A stretch of 7,369 nt of DNA from an uncultured Clostridia bacterium (GCA_945947715.1 CAMEYZ010000114.1:1-7369), one strand, 5' to 3'; shown: positions 1 to 7,198, counted from the stretch's first letter. Program-made: numbers and translations. The notes: a model not told the origin generated them from the letters alone.

Positions 1-831
1 GACCCGAATCATGGACCAAACCGTCAGTGGCTCAACATCTGCAAGACCAATGAAGCTAAGTCGAAGATACGCTCCTGGTTCAAAAAGGAGCGCCGCGAAG
101 AGAACATCATCAACGGAAAGGCAGAGATCGAGCGGGAATTTGCCAGAAACGGCATCAACGTTCCTACTGAGGAGCTCCAGGCCTTCCTTGCTGATGATAT
201 GAAGCGCCATAACTGCTCCACTCTGGACGATTTTTACGCAGCTGTGGGCTACGGCGGAGTTATTCTCTCCAGGATAATCCCCCGTCTCAAGGATAATTAC
301 AATAAGCTATATACCGCAAAGGCTCCCGCAGCTGTCACTGCGCCTGTACAGCCCCACAAGGGGGGGACGGGCATCATCGTGGACGGTCAGACCGACCTTA
401 TGGTCAAGTATTCCCAGTGCTGTCACCCGGTTCCCGGAGACGATATCATCGGCTTTATCACCAGAGGTCACGGCATATCCGTTCACAGAAGAGACTGCGA
501 AAATTATCTCAGCGCTCTTCAAAAGGGGAACGAGCTTGACCGCTGGATAGAGGTCCGCTGGAGCAGCGACAATGAAAAGAACAGCTCGCCCTCCTTCAAG
601 GTCACTCTGGATATCGTGGCGTACAGCAATCAGATGATAGTACCCAACATTTCCACGGTATTCGCAGAGCAGCATATCCCCATGACAAGCCTTAACATCA
701 AGAGCCTGAAAAACGGCAATACAAGTGTTATCGTGGACTGCTCCATTGCGGGAATGGCCCAGCTTACAAATCTTATATCTAAGCTGAAAAAGGTACCCGA
801 CGTTATCAATGTAGAAAGAACTGGAAAATAA
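1..831 (+). CDS. rel: Rel-family (p)ppGpp synthetase/hydrolase, C-terminal part (5' end outside window)
   Basis: This is the C-terminal 276 residues of a RelA/SpoT-type enzyme that makes and hydrolyses (p)ppGpp in the stringent response. The frame is open from base 1, so the catalytic hydrolase and synthetase domains and most of the TGS domain lie upstream. The visible part begins with the post-TGS signature GPNRQWLNICKT, followed by the helical domain (about residues 15-110). A zinc-finger domain follows with a CCH motif (C140, C141, H142), the RGHGISVH stretch (H157, H162) and C166. A C-terminal ACT domain covers about residues 199-274. These regulatory domains contact the ribosome and control the balance between synthesis and hydrolysis in long Rel proteins. 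Many Firmicutes have a single bifunctional Rel, but the window cannot show whether this copy has both activities. The stop is one base before the next gene, which suggests coupling. Confidence 0.95.
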   Translation, partial: DPNHGPNRQWLNICKTNEAKSKIRSWFKKERREENIINGKAEIEREFARNGINVPTEELQAFLADDMKRHNCSTLDDFYAAVGYGGVILSRIIPRLKDNYNKLYTAKAPAAVTAPVQPHKGGTGIIVDGQTDLMVKYSQCCHPVPGDDIIGFITRGHGISVHRRDCENYLSALQKGNELDRWIEVRWSSDNEKNSSPSFKVTLDIVAYSNQMIVPNISTVFAEQHIPMTSLNIKSLKNGNTSVIVDCSIAGMAQLTNLISKLKKVPDVINVERTGK

Positions 832-832
832 T

Positions 833-1492
833 ATGAAGATAATTAGCTTTCCTCCCTACGGGCTTTTCGGAGAAGTGTGCTATCTTTTGGAAAATAACGG
901 CTCTGCCGCTCTGATAGATGCTCCCGGAAACAATGACGAAATAATTGCAGCATTAAGTTCAAATAATCTAAAGCTTGAAAAAATACTGCTCACCCACGGT
1001 CACGTTGACCATATCGAGGGACTGGCAGATATTGCAGAAAAAACAGGCGCCGCAGTATATATCCATCCTGCAGACAAGCCTAAGCTGTGTGACAGTGTGA
1101 CAAATCTTTCGGAATATTTCGGGCTGCCGCCAGTGAAAAAATACAGCGGCGAGACTGTCGATGTCAGAGAGGGAGACATCATTGACCTGAACGGTCTTGA
1201 CATTAAAGTTATGGAAACTCCTGGACATACCTCCGGCTCAGTTATGTATATCGCCGAGGATGCCATTTTTTCGGGAGATACCCTCTTCAAGGGCAGCATC
1301 GGACGGACGGACATGCCTGACGGAAATAATGCGCTGATGATGAAGTCGCTGGACAAGATAGCCTCTGCAAAATGGGAGCTGGACAACTATACCGTATATT
1401 CGGGACATACCGCTCCCACCAAGCTTTCCGAGGAAATAAACCACACTATCCCTTATCTGAAAGGACTATACAGCTATGACGATCTGCTTTGA
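833..1492 (+). CDS. MBL-fold metallo-hydrolase (glyoxalase II-like / YcbL-like)
   Basis: This is a 219-residue metallo-beta-lactamase-fold hydrolase with a complete set of metal ligands. It has the THGHVDH motif (H55, H57, D59, H60), H132 in TPGHTSG, D149 in FSGDTLF and H192 in YSGHTAP. The short length and the FSGDTLFKGSIGRTD stretch match the small glyoxalase II-like group, which hydrolyses thioesters such as S-lactoyl-glutathione in organisms that have that thiol. The substrate here is unknown. No signal peptide is seen, so it is probably cytoplasmic. The start lies one base after the rel stop, with only a weak GGAAA as ribosome binding site, so translation probably depends on coupling to rel. 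Its 3' end overlaps the next gene by 17 bases. An MBL protein between rel and hemZ is, from memory, a recurrent Clostridia arrangement. Confidence 0.93.
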   Translation: MKIISFPPYGLFGEVCYLLENNGSAALIDAPGNNDEIIAALSSNNLKLEKILLTHGHVDHIEGLADIAEKTGAAVYIHPADKPKLCDSVTNLSEYFGLPPVKKYSGETVDVREGDIIDLNGLDIKVMETPGHTSGSVMYIAEDAIFSGDTLFKGSIGRTDMPDGNNALMMKSLDKIASAKWELDNYTVYSGHTAPTKLSEEINHTIPYLKGLYSYDDLL

Positions 1493-2939
1493 GGGCTGCG
1501 ACCATAAATACGAGATTGAAGCCGTAATGAAGCTTTTTCTTCCTGTGGAGCATTTCAAGTTTTCCTTCGATGAGAAGCTCCCAGAAAATATCACAGACGA
1601 CTACACAATAATTTCTGCAAAAAATGGCATACTATCGGTAAAGACGGAAATAAACGAAGAAAGCCGTATCAGAGAGAATTCAGACAACGTTCCGCAGTCG
1701 GAACAGGAACAGACCCTGTGCAGAATGTTATATCTGAATCTGACGGAGCTTACAGGGATAACTCCCAAATGGGGCTGTCTTACAGGGATAAAGCCTGTGA
1801 AAAAGGTGAACGCTCTGCTGGAGCAGAGACTTTCCCCCGAGAAGGCCTTCAATGAGCTGAGCCAGAAATACTATATTTCCGAGGAAAAATTCCGGCTCGC
1901 ATATATGGTCTCACAAACTCAGAAGGAGCTGCTTTCAGAAAACAAGCCAAGCTCCTATTCGCTGTATGTGGCTATCCCATTTTGTCCCACAAGATGCGCT
2001 TACTGCTCCTTTGTGTCCCATTCCATAAAGTCACCCGGAGCGGCGAAGCTTATCCCAGAATATACGGACAAGCTCTGCCGTGAGCTGGAGCTTACTGCAA
2101 AGGCTGCAAAGGATCTGGGCTTTTCACTTGATACGATCTACATCGGCGGAGGCACTCCCACAGCGATTCCTGCGGAAAATCTTGAAAAAATAATGAAAAA
2201 GATAGCAGAATGCTTTGACATTTCCGCCGCAAGAGAATATACTGTAGAAGCGGGGCGTGCTGATACTATCACCGAGGAAAAGCTGCGTGTCATTAAAAAC
2301 ATGGGCGCCACGAGAATTTCCGTAAATCCTCAGACAATGGTGGATTCCGTTCTCCGTGCAGTGGGCAGGCAGCACACCGCCGCCGAAGTGGAGGACTGCT
2401 TCAATTTAGCACGCAGACTGGGCTTTGACAATATCAATATGGACACTATCGCAGGACTTCCCACCGATACCGCGGAGGGCTTTGCCTACACCATTAATAA
2501 GCTTATCTCACTGGACCCCGAAGCTATAACTGTCCATACGCTGACGGTCAAGAGAAGCGCAGACCTGTTTGCCCGCTCCGACGAGGTCAAGAAAAACATC
2601 TCCCCCGAGGAAACAGACAGAATGGTATCCTATGCTCAGAAAAGGCTTACTGAAAGCGGATATTCTCCGTACTATCTGTACCGCCAGAAAAATACCGTGG
2701 GCAATCTGGAAAATGTGGGATATTCAAAAAAAGGCTTTGAAAGCCTGTACAATATCTACATCATGGACGAAACGCAGAACATCTTAGCCGCAGGAGCATC
2801 GGGCTCCTCTAAGCTGATAAATCCCGAAACGGGAGAAATCAGACGCATTGTCAACTATAAGTACCCCTATGAATACATCTCCCGATTTGATATGATGCTC
2901 GACAAAAAGCTTGCGGGACTGTATTCGTCGGAAAATTAA
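1476..2939 (+). CDS. hemZ: HemZ-type radical SAM protein (coproporphyrinogen III oxidase-like)
   Basis: This is a 487-residue radical SAM enzyme of the HemN/HemZ group. The cluster motif CPTRCAYC (C170, C174, C177) binds the 4Fe-4S cluster that cleaves S-adenosylmethionine, and IYIGGGTPT (residues 221-229) is the glycine-rich SAM-binding strand. The roughly 160-residue N-terminal extension with WGCLTGIKPVKK (about 99-110) is the mark of HemZ rather than HemN or HemW. The family is annotated as oxygen-independent coproporphyrinogen dehydrogenase, but the activity of HemZ members is less certain than that of HemN, and the window has no other heme gene. The ATG at 1476 lies inside the preceding gene and has AAGGA about 10 bases upstream. 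The N-terminal extension is needed for a full-length family member, which supports this start. Overlap with the MBL gene suggests translational coupling. Confidence 0.92.
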   Translation: MTICFEGCDHKYEIEAVMKLFLPVEHFKFSFDEKLPENITDDYTIISAKNGILSVKTEINEESRIRENSDNVPQSEQEQTLCRMLYLNLTELTGITPKWGCLTGIKPVKKVNALLEQRLSPEKAFNELSQKYYISEEKFRLAYMVSQTQKELLSENKPSSYSLYVAIPFCPTRCAYCSFVSHSIKSPGAAKLIPEYTDKLCRELELTAKAAKDLGFSLDTIYIGGGTPTAIPAENLEKIMKKIAECFDISAAREYTVEAGRADTITEEKLRVIKNMGATRISVNPQTMVDSVLRAVGRQHTAAEVEDCFNLARRLGFDNINMDTIAGLPTDTAEGFAYTINKLISLDPEAITVHTLTVKRSADLFARSDEVKKNISPEETDRMVSYAQKRLTESGYSPYYLYRQKNTVGNLENVGYSKKGFESLYNIYIMDETQNILAAGASGSSKLINPETGEIRRIVNYKYPYEYISRFDMMLDKKLAGLYSSEN

Positions 2940-2983
2940 GTGCCCATTCTGGGAACACCCATTACATAAATCAAGAACGTTTT

Positions 2984-2988
2984 GGAGG
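2984..2988 (+). promoter_or_regulatory. Ribosome binding site of the zinc-ribbon gene
   Basis: GGAGG sits 7 bases before the ATG at 2996. It is the strongest ribosome binding site of the plus-strand set and fixes the start. The 56-base gap after hemZ shows no terminator hairpin and no convincing promoter, so read-through from hemZ is the simplest view. Confidence 0.8.
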
Positions 2989-2995
2989 AATTGAT

Positions 2996-3352
2996 ATGAG
3001 CTACAGTTTTGATGATTTCATTTACGACACCAAGAAATGCATTGACAAGGTCGGCGAAAAGACGGGCGAAGCTATCGAATATTCAAAGACTCAGCTTGAA
3101 AAGGCGCAGCTTAAGGGAAAGCTCCGTGATAAATTCTGCGACTTAGGAAAGCTCTGTTATGAAATGCACGAGACCGACAGGGATTACACAGGCAGCATGA
3201 AAAAGCTTCTTGACGAGATAAAGTCTATCGAAAGCGAAATAAAGGAAGCGGACGACACGCTGAAAACTCCTAAGGTATGCACTCTCTGCGGCGCTAAGAA
3301 CAGCGGCGACAGCGAATACTGCTGCAAGTGTGGCGAAAAGCTGACAAGGTAA
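2996..3352 (+). CDS. Small coiled-coil protein with C-terminal zinc ribbon, function unknown
   Basis: This is a 118-residue, charged protein with no signal peptide or membrane segment. Residues about 5-90 are predicted helical and rich in Lys, Glu and Ala, with heptad-like spacing (for example IEYSKTQLEKAQLKGKL and LLDEIKSIESEIKEADD), so a coiled coil is likely. The C-terminus is a zinc ribbon with C95 and C98 in CTLCG and C109 and C112 in CCKCGEKL. This type of knuckle is common at the ends of small Firmicutes proteins and probably has a structural or protein-binding role. Similar small helical/zinc-ribbon proteins occur in Clostridia without an assigned function. It lies between hemZ and a rhomboid protease gene, 21 bases from the latter, so the two are probably co-expressed. 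I do not recognise a named family and do not assign a function. Confidence 0.85.
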   Translation: MSYSFDDFIYDTKKCIDKVGEKTGEAIEYSKTQLEKAQLKGKLRDKFCDLGKLCYEMHETDRDYTGSMKKLLDEIKSIESEIKEADDTLKTPKVCTLCGAKNSGDSEYCCKCGEKLTR

Positions 3353-3359
3353 AATTCGC

Positions 3360-3366
3360 AGGGGGA
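3360..3366 (+). promoter_or_regulatory. Ribosome binding site supporting the TTG start of the rhomboid gene
   Basis: AGGGGGA lies 7 bases upstream of the TTG at 3374. This decides the start. The next in-frame Met is residue 36 and would remove the first membrane segment. Confidence 0.7.
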
Positions 3367-3373
3367 CGTTGAA

Positions 3374-3940
3374 TTGAAGTCAAAAAAAATCAGTTACAAC
3401 TCGCCTGTCATACTGACCTTCACCTTTATTTCCCTTACCGCTTTGATAGTAAATTACATTACGGGCGGCGTCTCGAATATGATGTTTTTCTGCGTGTACC
3501 GTGACTCGCTGCTGAACCCCTTGTTTTATCTGCGGCTGTTCACACATGTTATCGGGCATGCGGATATAAGTCATTTCATCGGAAATTTCACCCTTATCCT
3601 GATAATCGGTCCCATACTTGAGGAAAAATACGGCAGCAAGACACTGCTGATACTTATGGCGCTGACTGCGTTCATCACGGGGCTTATCAACGTGATATTC
3701 TTCACGACAGGGCTGCTGGGCGCAAGCGGAATAGTTTTCATGCTAATAATCCTTGCTTCCTTTACCAATAAGGAAAGCGGGAAAATACCGCTGACGTTTA
3801 TTCTGGTAGCTGTGATATACGTGGGAGGCGAGATAATTGACGCCCTTTTCGTATCGGACAATATTTCTCAGATGGCGCACATTATCGGCGGAATATGCGG
3901 TGCAGCAGCAGGTCACTTCTTAGGCGAAAATAAAAAATAA
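3374..3940 (+). CDS. Rhomboid-family intramembrane serine protease
   Basis: This is a 188-residue polytopic membrane protein with about six hydrophobic segments, the minimal bacterial rhomboid size. The catalytic dyad is visible: S118 in the GASG motif (116-119) at the start of TM4 and H169 in AHIIGG in TM6. HFIGN (H67-N71) in TM2 matches the conserved H-x3-N element, whose Asn helps form the oxyanion hole. All residues needed for proteolysis are therefore present. Rhomboids cleave membrane-anchored substrates inside or next to the bilayer; the substrate here is unknown. The start is a TTG chosen from the ribosome binding site and the position of TM1 (about 11-30). It follows the small zinc-ribbon gene closely and is the last gene before a bidirectional terminator. 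Confidence 0.92.
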   Translation: MKSKKISYNSPVILTFTFISLTALIVNYITGGVSNMMFFCVYRDSLLNPLFYLRLFTHVIGHADISHFIGNFTLILIIGPILEEKYGSKTLLILMALTAFITGLINVIFFTTGLLGASGIVFMLIILASFTNKESGKIPLTFILVAVIYVGGEIIDALFVSDNISQMAHIIGGICGAAAGHFLGENKK

Positions 3941-3950
3941 CATACAAAAA

Positions 3951-3987
3951 CGGTATTGTCCGACAGTCTCGGGCAATACCGTTTTTT
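3951..3987. terminator. Bidirectional intrinsic terminator between convergent genes
   Basis: A 13-bp stem (3951-3963 with 3969-3981, one G-U pair at 3959/3973) closes a 5-base loop. Six Ts follow on the plus strand (3982-3987), and five As precede it (3946-3950), giving Us on the minus strand. It sits 10 bases after the rhomboid stop and ends at the rqcH stop codon. The plus-strand T tract overlaps that stop codon, whose bases are 3986-3988. It should end transcription from both sides. Confidence 0.9.
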
Positions 3988-5758
3988 ATTTTGCATTTTC
4001 GGTCATTTTAGCTATCTCGTCCGCTTCAAAGGGAGTAACGTACAGCGTGCGATTCCCCGTGAAGATGACCTTTCCGGGCTTTGAGCCCGCAGGCTTTTTC
4101 ACAAGCCTTACAGGAACATAGTCCACAGGCACCTGGGACGAGCTTTTCGCCTTGCTGTGATATGCGGCAAGACGAGCGGCATAGCGAATGGTCTCTTCTG
4201 GAGGATTTGTCCCATGGGTGAAGATTATCACATGAGAGCCGGGAATATCCTTCGTATGAAGCCATATATCGGTCTTTTCAGCGGTTTTCAAAGTGAGCTT
4301 ATCGTTCTGGATATTGTTTCTGCCCACTGCTATGCTGTAGCCGTCGGGAGACCTGAACATTATCGGCGGATGAGCCTTTGGCGGCTTGGATTTTTTCCCT
4401 GAACGGCGCAGATAGCCCTGTTCAGCGAGCTCCTCACGCAGCTCAGCAATTTCGTCCTCTCCGTCGGCGCGGCTGAGTGCATCTGAAACGCTTTCGATAT
4501 ACCTGAGCTCTTCCTCGCCCTTGGCTATCTGCTCGGTGAGTATCTTTTCCGCGGTATCAGCTCTGCGGTAATCGGCGTAGTATTTCTGCATATTCTGGGA
4601 GGGCGTGAGCCTGCGGTCAAGCTCAATCTTTATCACAGGAAGAGCCTCATCGTAGAAATTTTCCGCTTCAAATGAGCCCATTCCCTTTTCAAGACGATAG
4701 ATATTTGCTGATATAAGATCGCCCTTAAGCTTTAAAATTTCCCTGTCGGCGGCGGATTCCAGCTCCTGACGCTGTGTGGCCAGACGTCTTGAAATTCTTT
4801 CCTCGGTATTCTGGAGCAGCTTATACATATCTCCCGAGCGCTGTTTGATACGGGAAACGCTATCACGTTCAAAATAGAAATAATCGAGAGTCTTTCCGGC
4901 CGTTTCAAAGCTCCTTTTGGACATCAGCTCACCGTACTGAGCAATGTCAATAAAGGAGAAATCCTTCATCATACCATCAGAGTCCCGAAGCACGGTAAAA
5001 TGACAGCTTCCGTTCTTTATGACATCACGGGTATCAAATATCGCCGAAACGAGGGCATTTTCGGAGCTTTCGTCCAACTCGGACAGAGTAAGCTCTCCGC
5101 CGTGAGCCGCGATATATACCCATTCTCTGGCGATAACGGGAGAGATGCCCTCAAAAATGTTGATAAGCGCCTTAGGAAGCTGCATATCGCAGATATCCCG
5201 CTGCTTATGCAGAGCGGAAATTATATCCTCCGCAGAACATTCAAGGATATTCAGTCTTTCCTTACGAGGCGGCAGGCTGTACATCATGCCCGGAAGGACC
5301 AGCCTTTCACGGGACATTTCCCCGTCCACACGCTTTAAGCTGTCGATGATCTTCCCCTGCTGGTTCATCATTATCAGATTAGAATACTTGCCCATTATCT
5401 CGCAGGCAAGGGTAATAGTCACCACATCGCCCAGCTCATTTACCGCTTCAAAATCGAGGAAAAGTATCCTTTCCATGCCGTCCTGGCGGATATCCACAAG
5501 CTTTCCGCAGTTCAAGTGTTTGCGCATAAGCATGCAGAACATGGGCGGGACCTTAGGATTTTCGCCTGTATTTTCGGTGATGTGTATCCTCGCCGAGGAC
5601 GCAGAAGCGGATATAAGCACCTTAACTGCGCCCTGACGTGTTCTCATAGCGATGATAATCTCCTCGCGGGAGGGCTGATATATTTTCTCGACACGTCCTC
5701 CGAGAAGTGGGGTAAGCTCGGTTTTTATTATATTAAGAAACGCTCCGTCCAGAGCCAT
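3986..5758 (-). CDS. rqcH: RqcH / NFACT-family ribosome quality control factor (formerly fibronectin-binding protein A-like)
   Basis: This is a 590-residue NFACT protein, the usual full length. The N-terminal NFACT-N domain starts MALDG, with D4 at the conserved Asp, and includes the MRKHLNCGKLVDIRQ stretch (about 78-92). The middle holds a helix-hairpin-helix region and two long charged helices (about 300-345 and 395-450) forming the coiled-coil arm. The C-terminal NFACT-R domain (about 465-575) contains the GRNNIQNDKLT and DIWLHTKDIPGSHVII stretches. Bacterial RqcH binds split 50S subunits carrying stalled nascent chains and recruits tRNA-Ala to add C-terminal alanine tails, marking the peptide for degradation. 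Older annotation calls the family fibronectin-binding, but no export signal is seen. The conserved Asp-Arg pair appears here as E96-R97. The gene starts 2 bases after the broken upstream gene, with ribosome binding site AAAGGA inside that gene's last codons. Confidence 0.95.
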   Translation of the reverse strand: MALDGAFLNIIKTELTPLLGGRVEKIYQPSREEIIIAMRTRQGAVKVLISASASSARIHITENTGENPKVPPMFCMLMRKHLNCGKLVDIRQDGMERILFLDFEAVNELGDVVTITLACEIMGKYSNLIMMNQQGKIIDSLKRVDGEMSRERLVLPGMMYSLPPRKERLNILECSAEDIISALHKQRDICDMQLPKALINIFEGISPVIAREWVYIAAHGGELTLSELDESSENALVSAIFDTRDVIKNGSCHFTVLRDSDGMMKDFSFIDIAQYGELMSKRSFETAGKTLDYFYFERDSVSRIKQRSGDMYKLLQNTEERISRRLATQRQELESAADREILKLKGDLISANIYRLEKGMGSFEAENFYDEALPVIKIELDRRLTPSQNMQKYYADYRRADTAEKILTEQIAKGEEELRYIESVSDALSRADGEDEIAELREELAEQGYLRRSGKKSKPPKAHPPIMFRSPDGYSIAVGRNNIQNDKLTLKTAEKTDIWLHTKDIPGSHVIIFTHGTNPPEETIRYAARLAAYHSKAKSSSQVPVDYVPVRLVKKPAGSKPGKVIFTGNRTLYVTPFEADEIAKMTENAK

Positions 5759-5760
5759 TT

Positions 5761-6329
5761 TTATCTGTCCTTTCCGTTATATGCTTTTTTTATTTCTCGA
5801 TACCACTGGGGCTGATACTCGTCCACATCGCATATTTTCCCATTCCGATATTCTCCGACCTCAGTAAATCCATTTTCATTATCATAAAAATGAATCTCGT
5901 CACAATAAGGTATTACCCGGAGCAGATCATCTATCCGATGAGCATAACGCCTTATCACGTCCTCTGCAGGAATATTATGACCGCCCTTGCGCACGCGGTT
6001 TGCAATTCTTGCAATACTTTCCTCAAGCGAGCTGACCGCTACATAATACATGCGTATATAAAAATTTTTCTCGCGAGCGATATTTATTGTACGAAGTGTC
6101 CGCTTCCCTGACAAAGTGGTTTCCTGTGTAAAATTGATACCATTTGAAAGACAATGGTCTATTCTGCGTACTGCTTCTTTTCCTCACACAAGCTTATCTC
6201 AGCCGAGCTTCGCCGTGATCGAATCAGTATCATAATAATTCCGAGATCATACGACATACGAGTAAGAAGACCTGTCATACTGCTTTTTCCTACACCGTTT
6301 ACTCCTGCGATTATGGTATATTTTTTCAT
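5761..6329 (-). pseudogene. Zeta-toxin-like P-loop kinase (COG4185-type ATPase), frameshifted with two in-frame TGA codons
   Basis: Restoring one lost base gives a 189-residue P-loop protein of the predicted ABC-type ATPase / zeta-toxin family. The N-terminal piece (6329 to about 6232) has the Walker A motif GVNGVGKSS (residues 9-17) and DLGII. The frame then shifts by one base near 6232, within an ATTATTAT run, and continues as DTDSITAKLG. A TGA at 6199-6201, DKLV, and a second TGA at 6184-6186 follow, then GKEAVRRIDHC, NFTQETTLSG and an intact C-terminus ending at 5761. DTD and ETTLSG match family motifs for catalysis and substrate binding. In related proteins, as I recall them, glycine is usual at the second TGA, and a GGA codon would differ by one base. 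The C-terminal half could restart at the TTG at 6114, but that piece lacks the P-loop. It is probably inactive. Family members outside toxin-antitoxin pairs are often of unknown role; no antitoxin is seen here. Confidence 0.88.
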
Positions 6330-6343
6330 AGCTTCCGCCTTTC

Positions 6344-7177
6344 TCAAACCGCTTTTTTCCTGTACACCAGCACCTCAAAATCTGCCATATCGCGAAGGCT
6401 CGTAAGCTTTTCCAGCCGTTCATGGCCCTCGCGGCCCGTTTTGTAGTAGTATGGCGTCATGGAGAACAGGCTCTGTATATCCACAGGGTCATCAATGAAT
6501 ATCTCCCGTGAGACCCGGTGGCTGCCCAGAAAATCGAAGCCCTCCACAGAATAATCCGCGGTATGATTTTTATAGGGCTCGTCATAGACTGCGCTTTTCA
6601 GATTTATCAGATGCTCCTCAGCAGGTATCGCCATAATAAGGCTGCCGCCGCTTTTCAGCACGCGGAAAAACTCCTCCCGGCAGAAGGGCGCGAACATTGT
6701 CACGATACAGCTGCAGGAGTCGTCCTCCACAGGAAGATGAAAAATGCTCGCAGCTGCAATCTCGCAGTTATCGGCCTCTCTGAAGCGCCTTGCCGCACGA
6801 GCACAGGCAAACTTTGAAATATCTATGCCTATCATATCGAAGGAAACACTTTTCTTCGTCAGTGCATTGTAAATTTTTTCGGTATAATATCCCTCGCCGC
6901 AGCCCGCATCAAGGATAACTCCGCCCGAAAAGCTATTGGCAGCAACACTGCTCACCTCATCAGCAAGGTGAGAATAATAGCCCTTTGAGAGAAAATCCGC
7001 GCGGGCGCTGACCATCATTTTATTATCCCCGGGGAGCTTAGCATTCATCTGGCTGGAAAGCAGAAGATTAACATAACCCTTTGAAGAGATATCGAAGCTG
7101 TGCCCTTTGGGGCAGACATAGCTTTTTTTATTGTTATCGAGTTTTTCACCGCAGACAGGGCATTTCAACCGGCTCAT
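6344..7177 (-). CDS. rlmA: RlmA-family 23S rRNA (guanine-N1)-methyltransferase
   Basis: This is a 277-residue methyltransferase with the RlmA layout. An N-terminal zinc ribbon (C6, C9, C22, H26) runs into CPKGHSFDISSKGYVNLL, a family signature, and GDNKMMVSARADFLSKGYY (51-68) is the next conserved block. The Rossmann-fold SAM motif ILDAGCGEGYY (88-98) and a class I methyltransferase domain follow. RlmA enzymes methylate N1 of a guanine in hairpin 35 of 23S rRNA. RlmA(I) modifies G745 and the Gram-positive RlmA(II)/TlrB modifies G748, the latter with tylosin resistance in combination with other methylation. Which base this one targets cannot be told from sequence alone. The ATG at 7177 has GGAGG 7 bases upstream. 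The frame is open to 7222, but the extra 15 residues lie upstream of that ribosome binding site, in the leader. A consensus promoter precedes it, so it heads the operon. Confidence 0.9.
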   Translation of the reverse strand: MSRLKCPVCGEKLDNNKKSYVCPKGHSFDISSKGYVNLLLSSQMNAKLPGDNKMMVSARADFLSKGYYSHLADEVSSVAANSFSGGVILDAGCGEGYYTEKIYNALTKKSVSFDMIGIDISKFACARAARRFREADNCEIAAASIFHLPVEDDSCSCIVTMFAPFCREEFFRVLKSGGSLIMAIPAEEHLINLKSAVYDEPYKNHTADYSVEGFDFLGSHRVSREIFIDDPVDIQSLFSMTPYYYKTGREGHERLEKLTSLRDMADFEVLVYRKKAV

Positions 7178-7183
7178 AATATA

Positions 7184-7188
7184 TCCTC
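7184..7188 (-). promoter_or_regulatory. Ribosome binding site of the RlmA-type gene
   Basis: On the minus strand GGAGG lies about 7 bases before the ATG at 7177. It places the start at the zinc-ribbon Met rather than at the longer in-frame start at 7222. Confidence 0.8.
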
Positions 7189-7198
7189 CGACAAAACA

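Noticed and set aside
307..675. 122-codon minus-strand frame inside rel
   Set aside because: It is antisense to the conserved zinc-finger domain of Rel and has no family resemblance or upstream signals.
1000..1386. 128-codon minus-strand frame inside the MBL gene
   Set aside because: It is a shadow of the MBL gene, covering its metal-binding motifs, with low-complexity Ser/Pro-rich translation and no start signals.
5145..5636. 163-codon open frame on the plus strand inside rqcH
   Set aside because: It is antisense to well-conserved RqcH coding sequence, its protein is unlike any family I recognise, and there is no convincing ribosome binding site or promoter.
6184..6201. TGA read as glycine, as in the code of Gracilibacteria/SR1, because both TGAs may replace GGA
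   Set aside because: TGA is the genuine stop of the MBL gene (1490-1492) and the RlmA-type gene (6344-6346), and the gene also has a frameshift. A standard code with pseudogene decay explains all three.
6184..6201. TGA codons as selenocysteine sites
   Set aside because: The family has no selenocysteine or cysteine at these positions as far as I know, I saw no clear bacterial SECIS-like stem just after either TGA, and the nearby frameshift would still break the gene.
6159..6347. TTG start at 6347 for the zeta-like gene
   Set aside because: The ATG at 6329 gives the family-typical MKKYTIIAG start with AAAGGCGG upstream. The TTG lies within the stop region of the preceding gene.
5761..6347. 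Active toxin-antitoxin module
   Set aside because: The kinase frame is broken and no small antitoxin gene lies next to it. The flanking genes are housekeeping ribosome factors.
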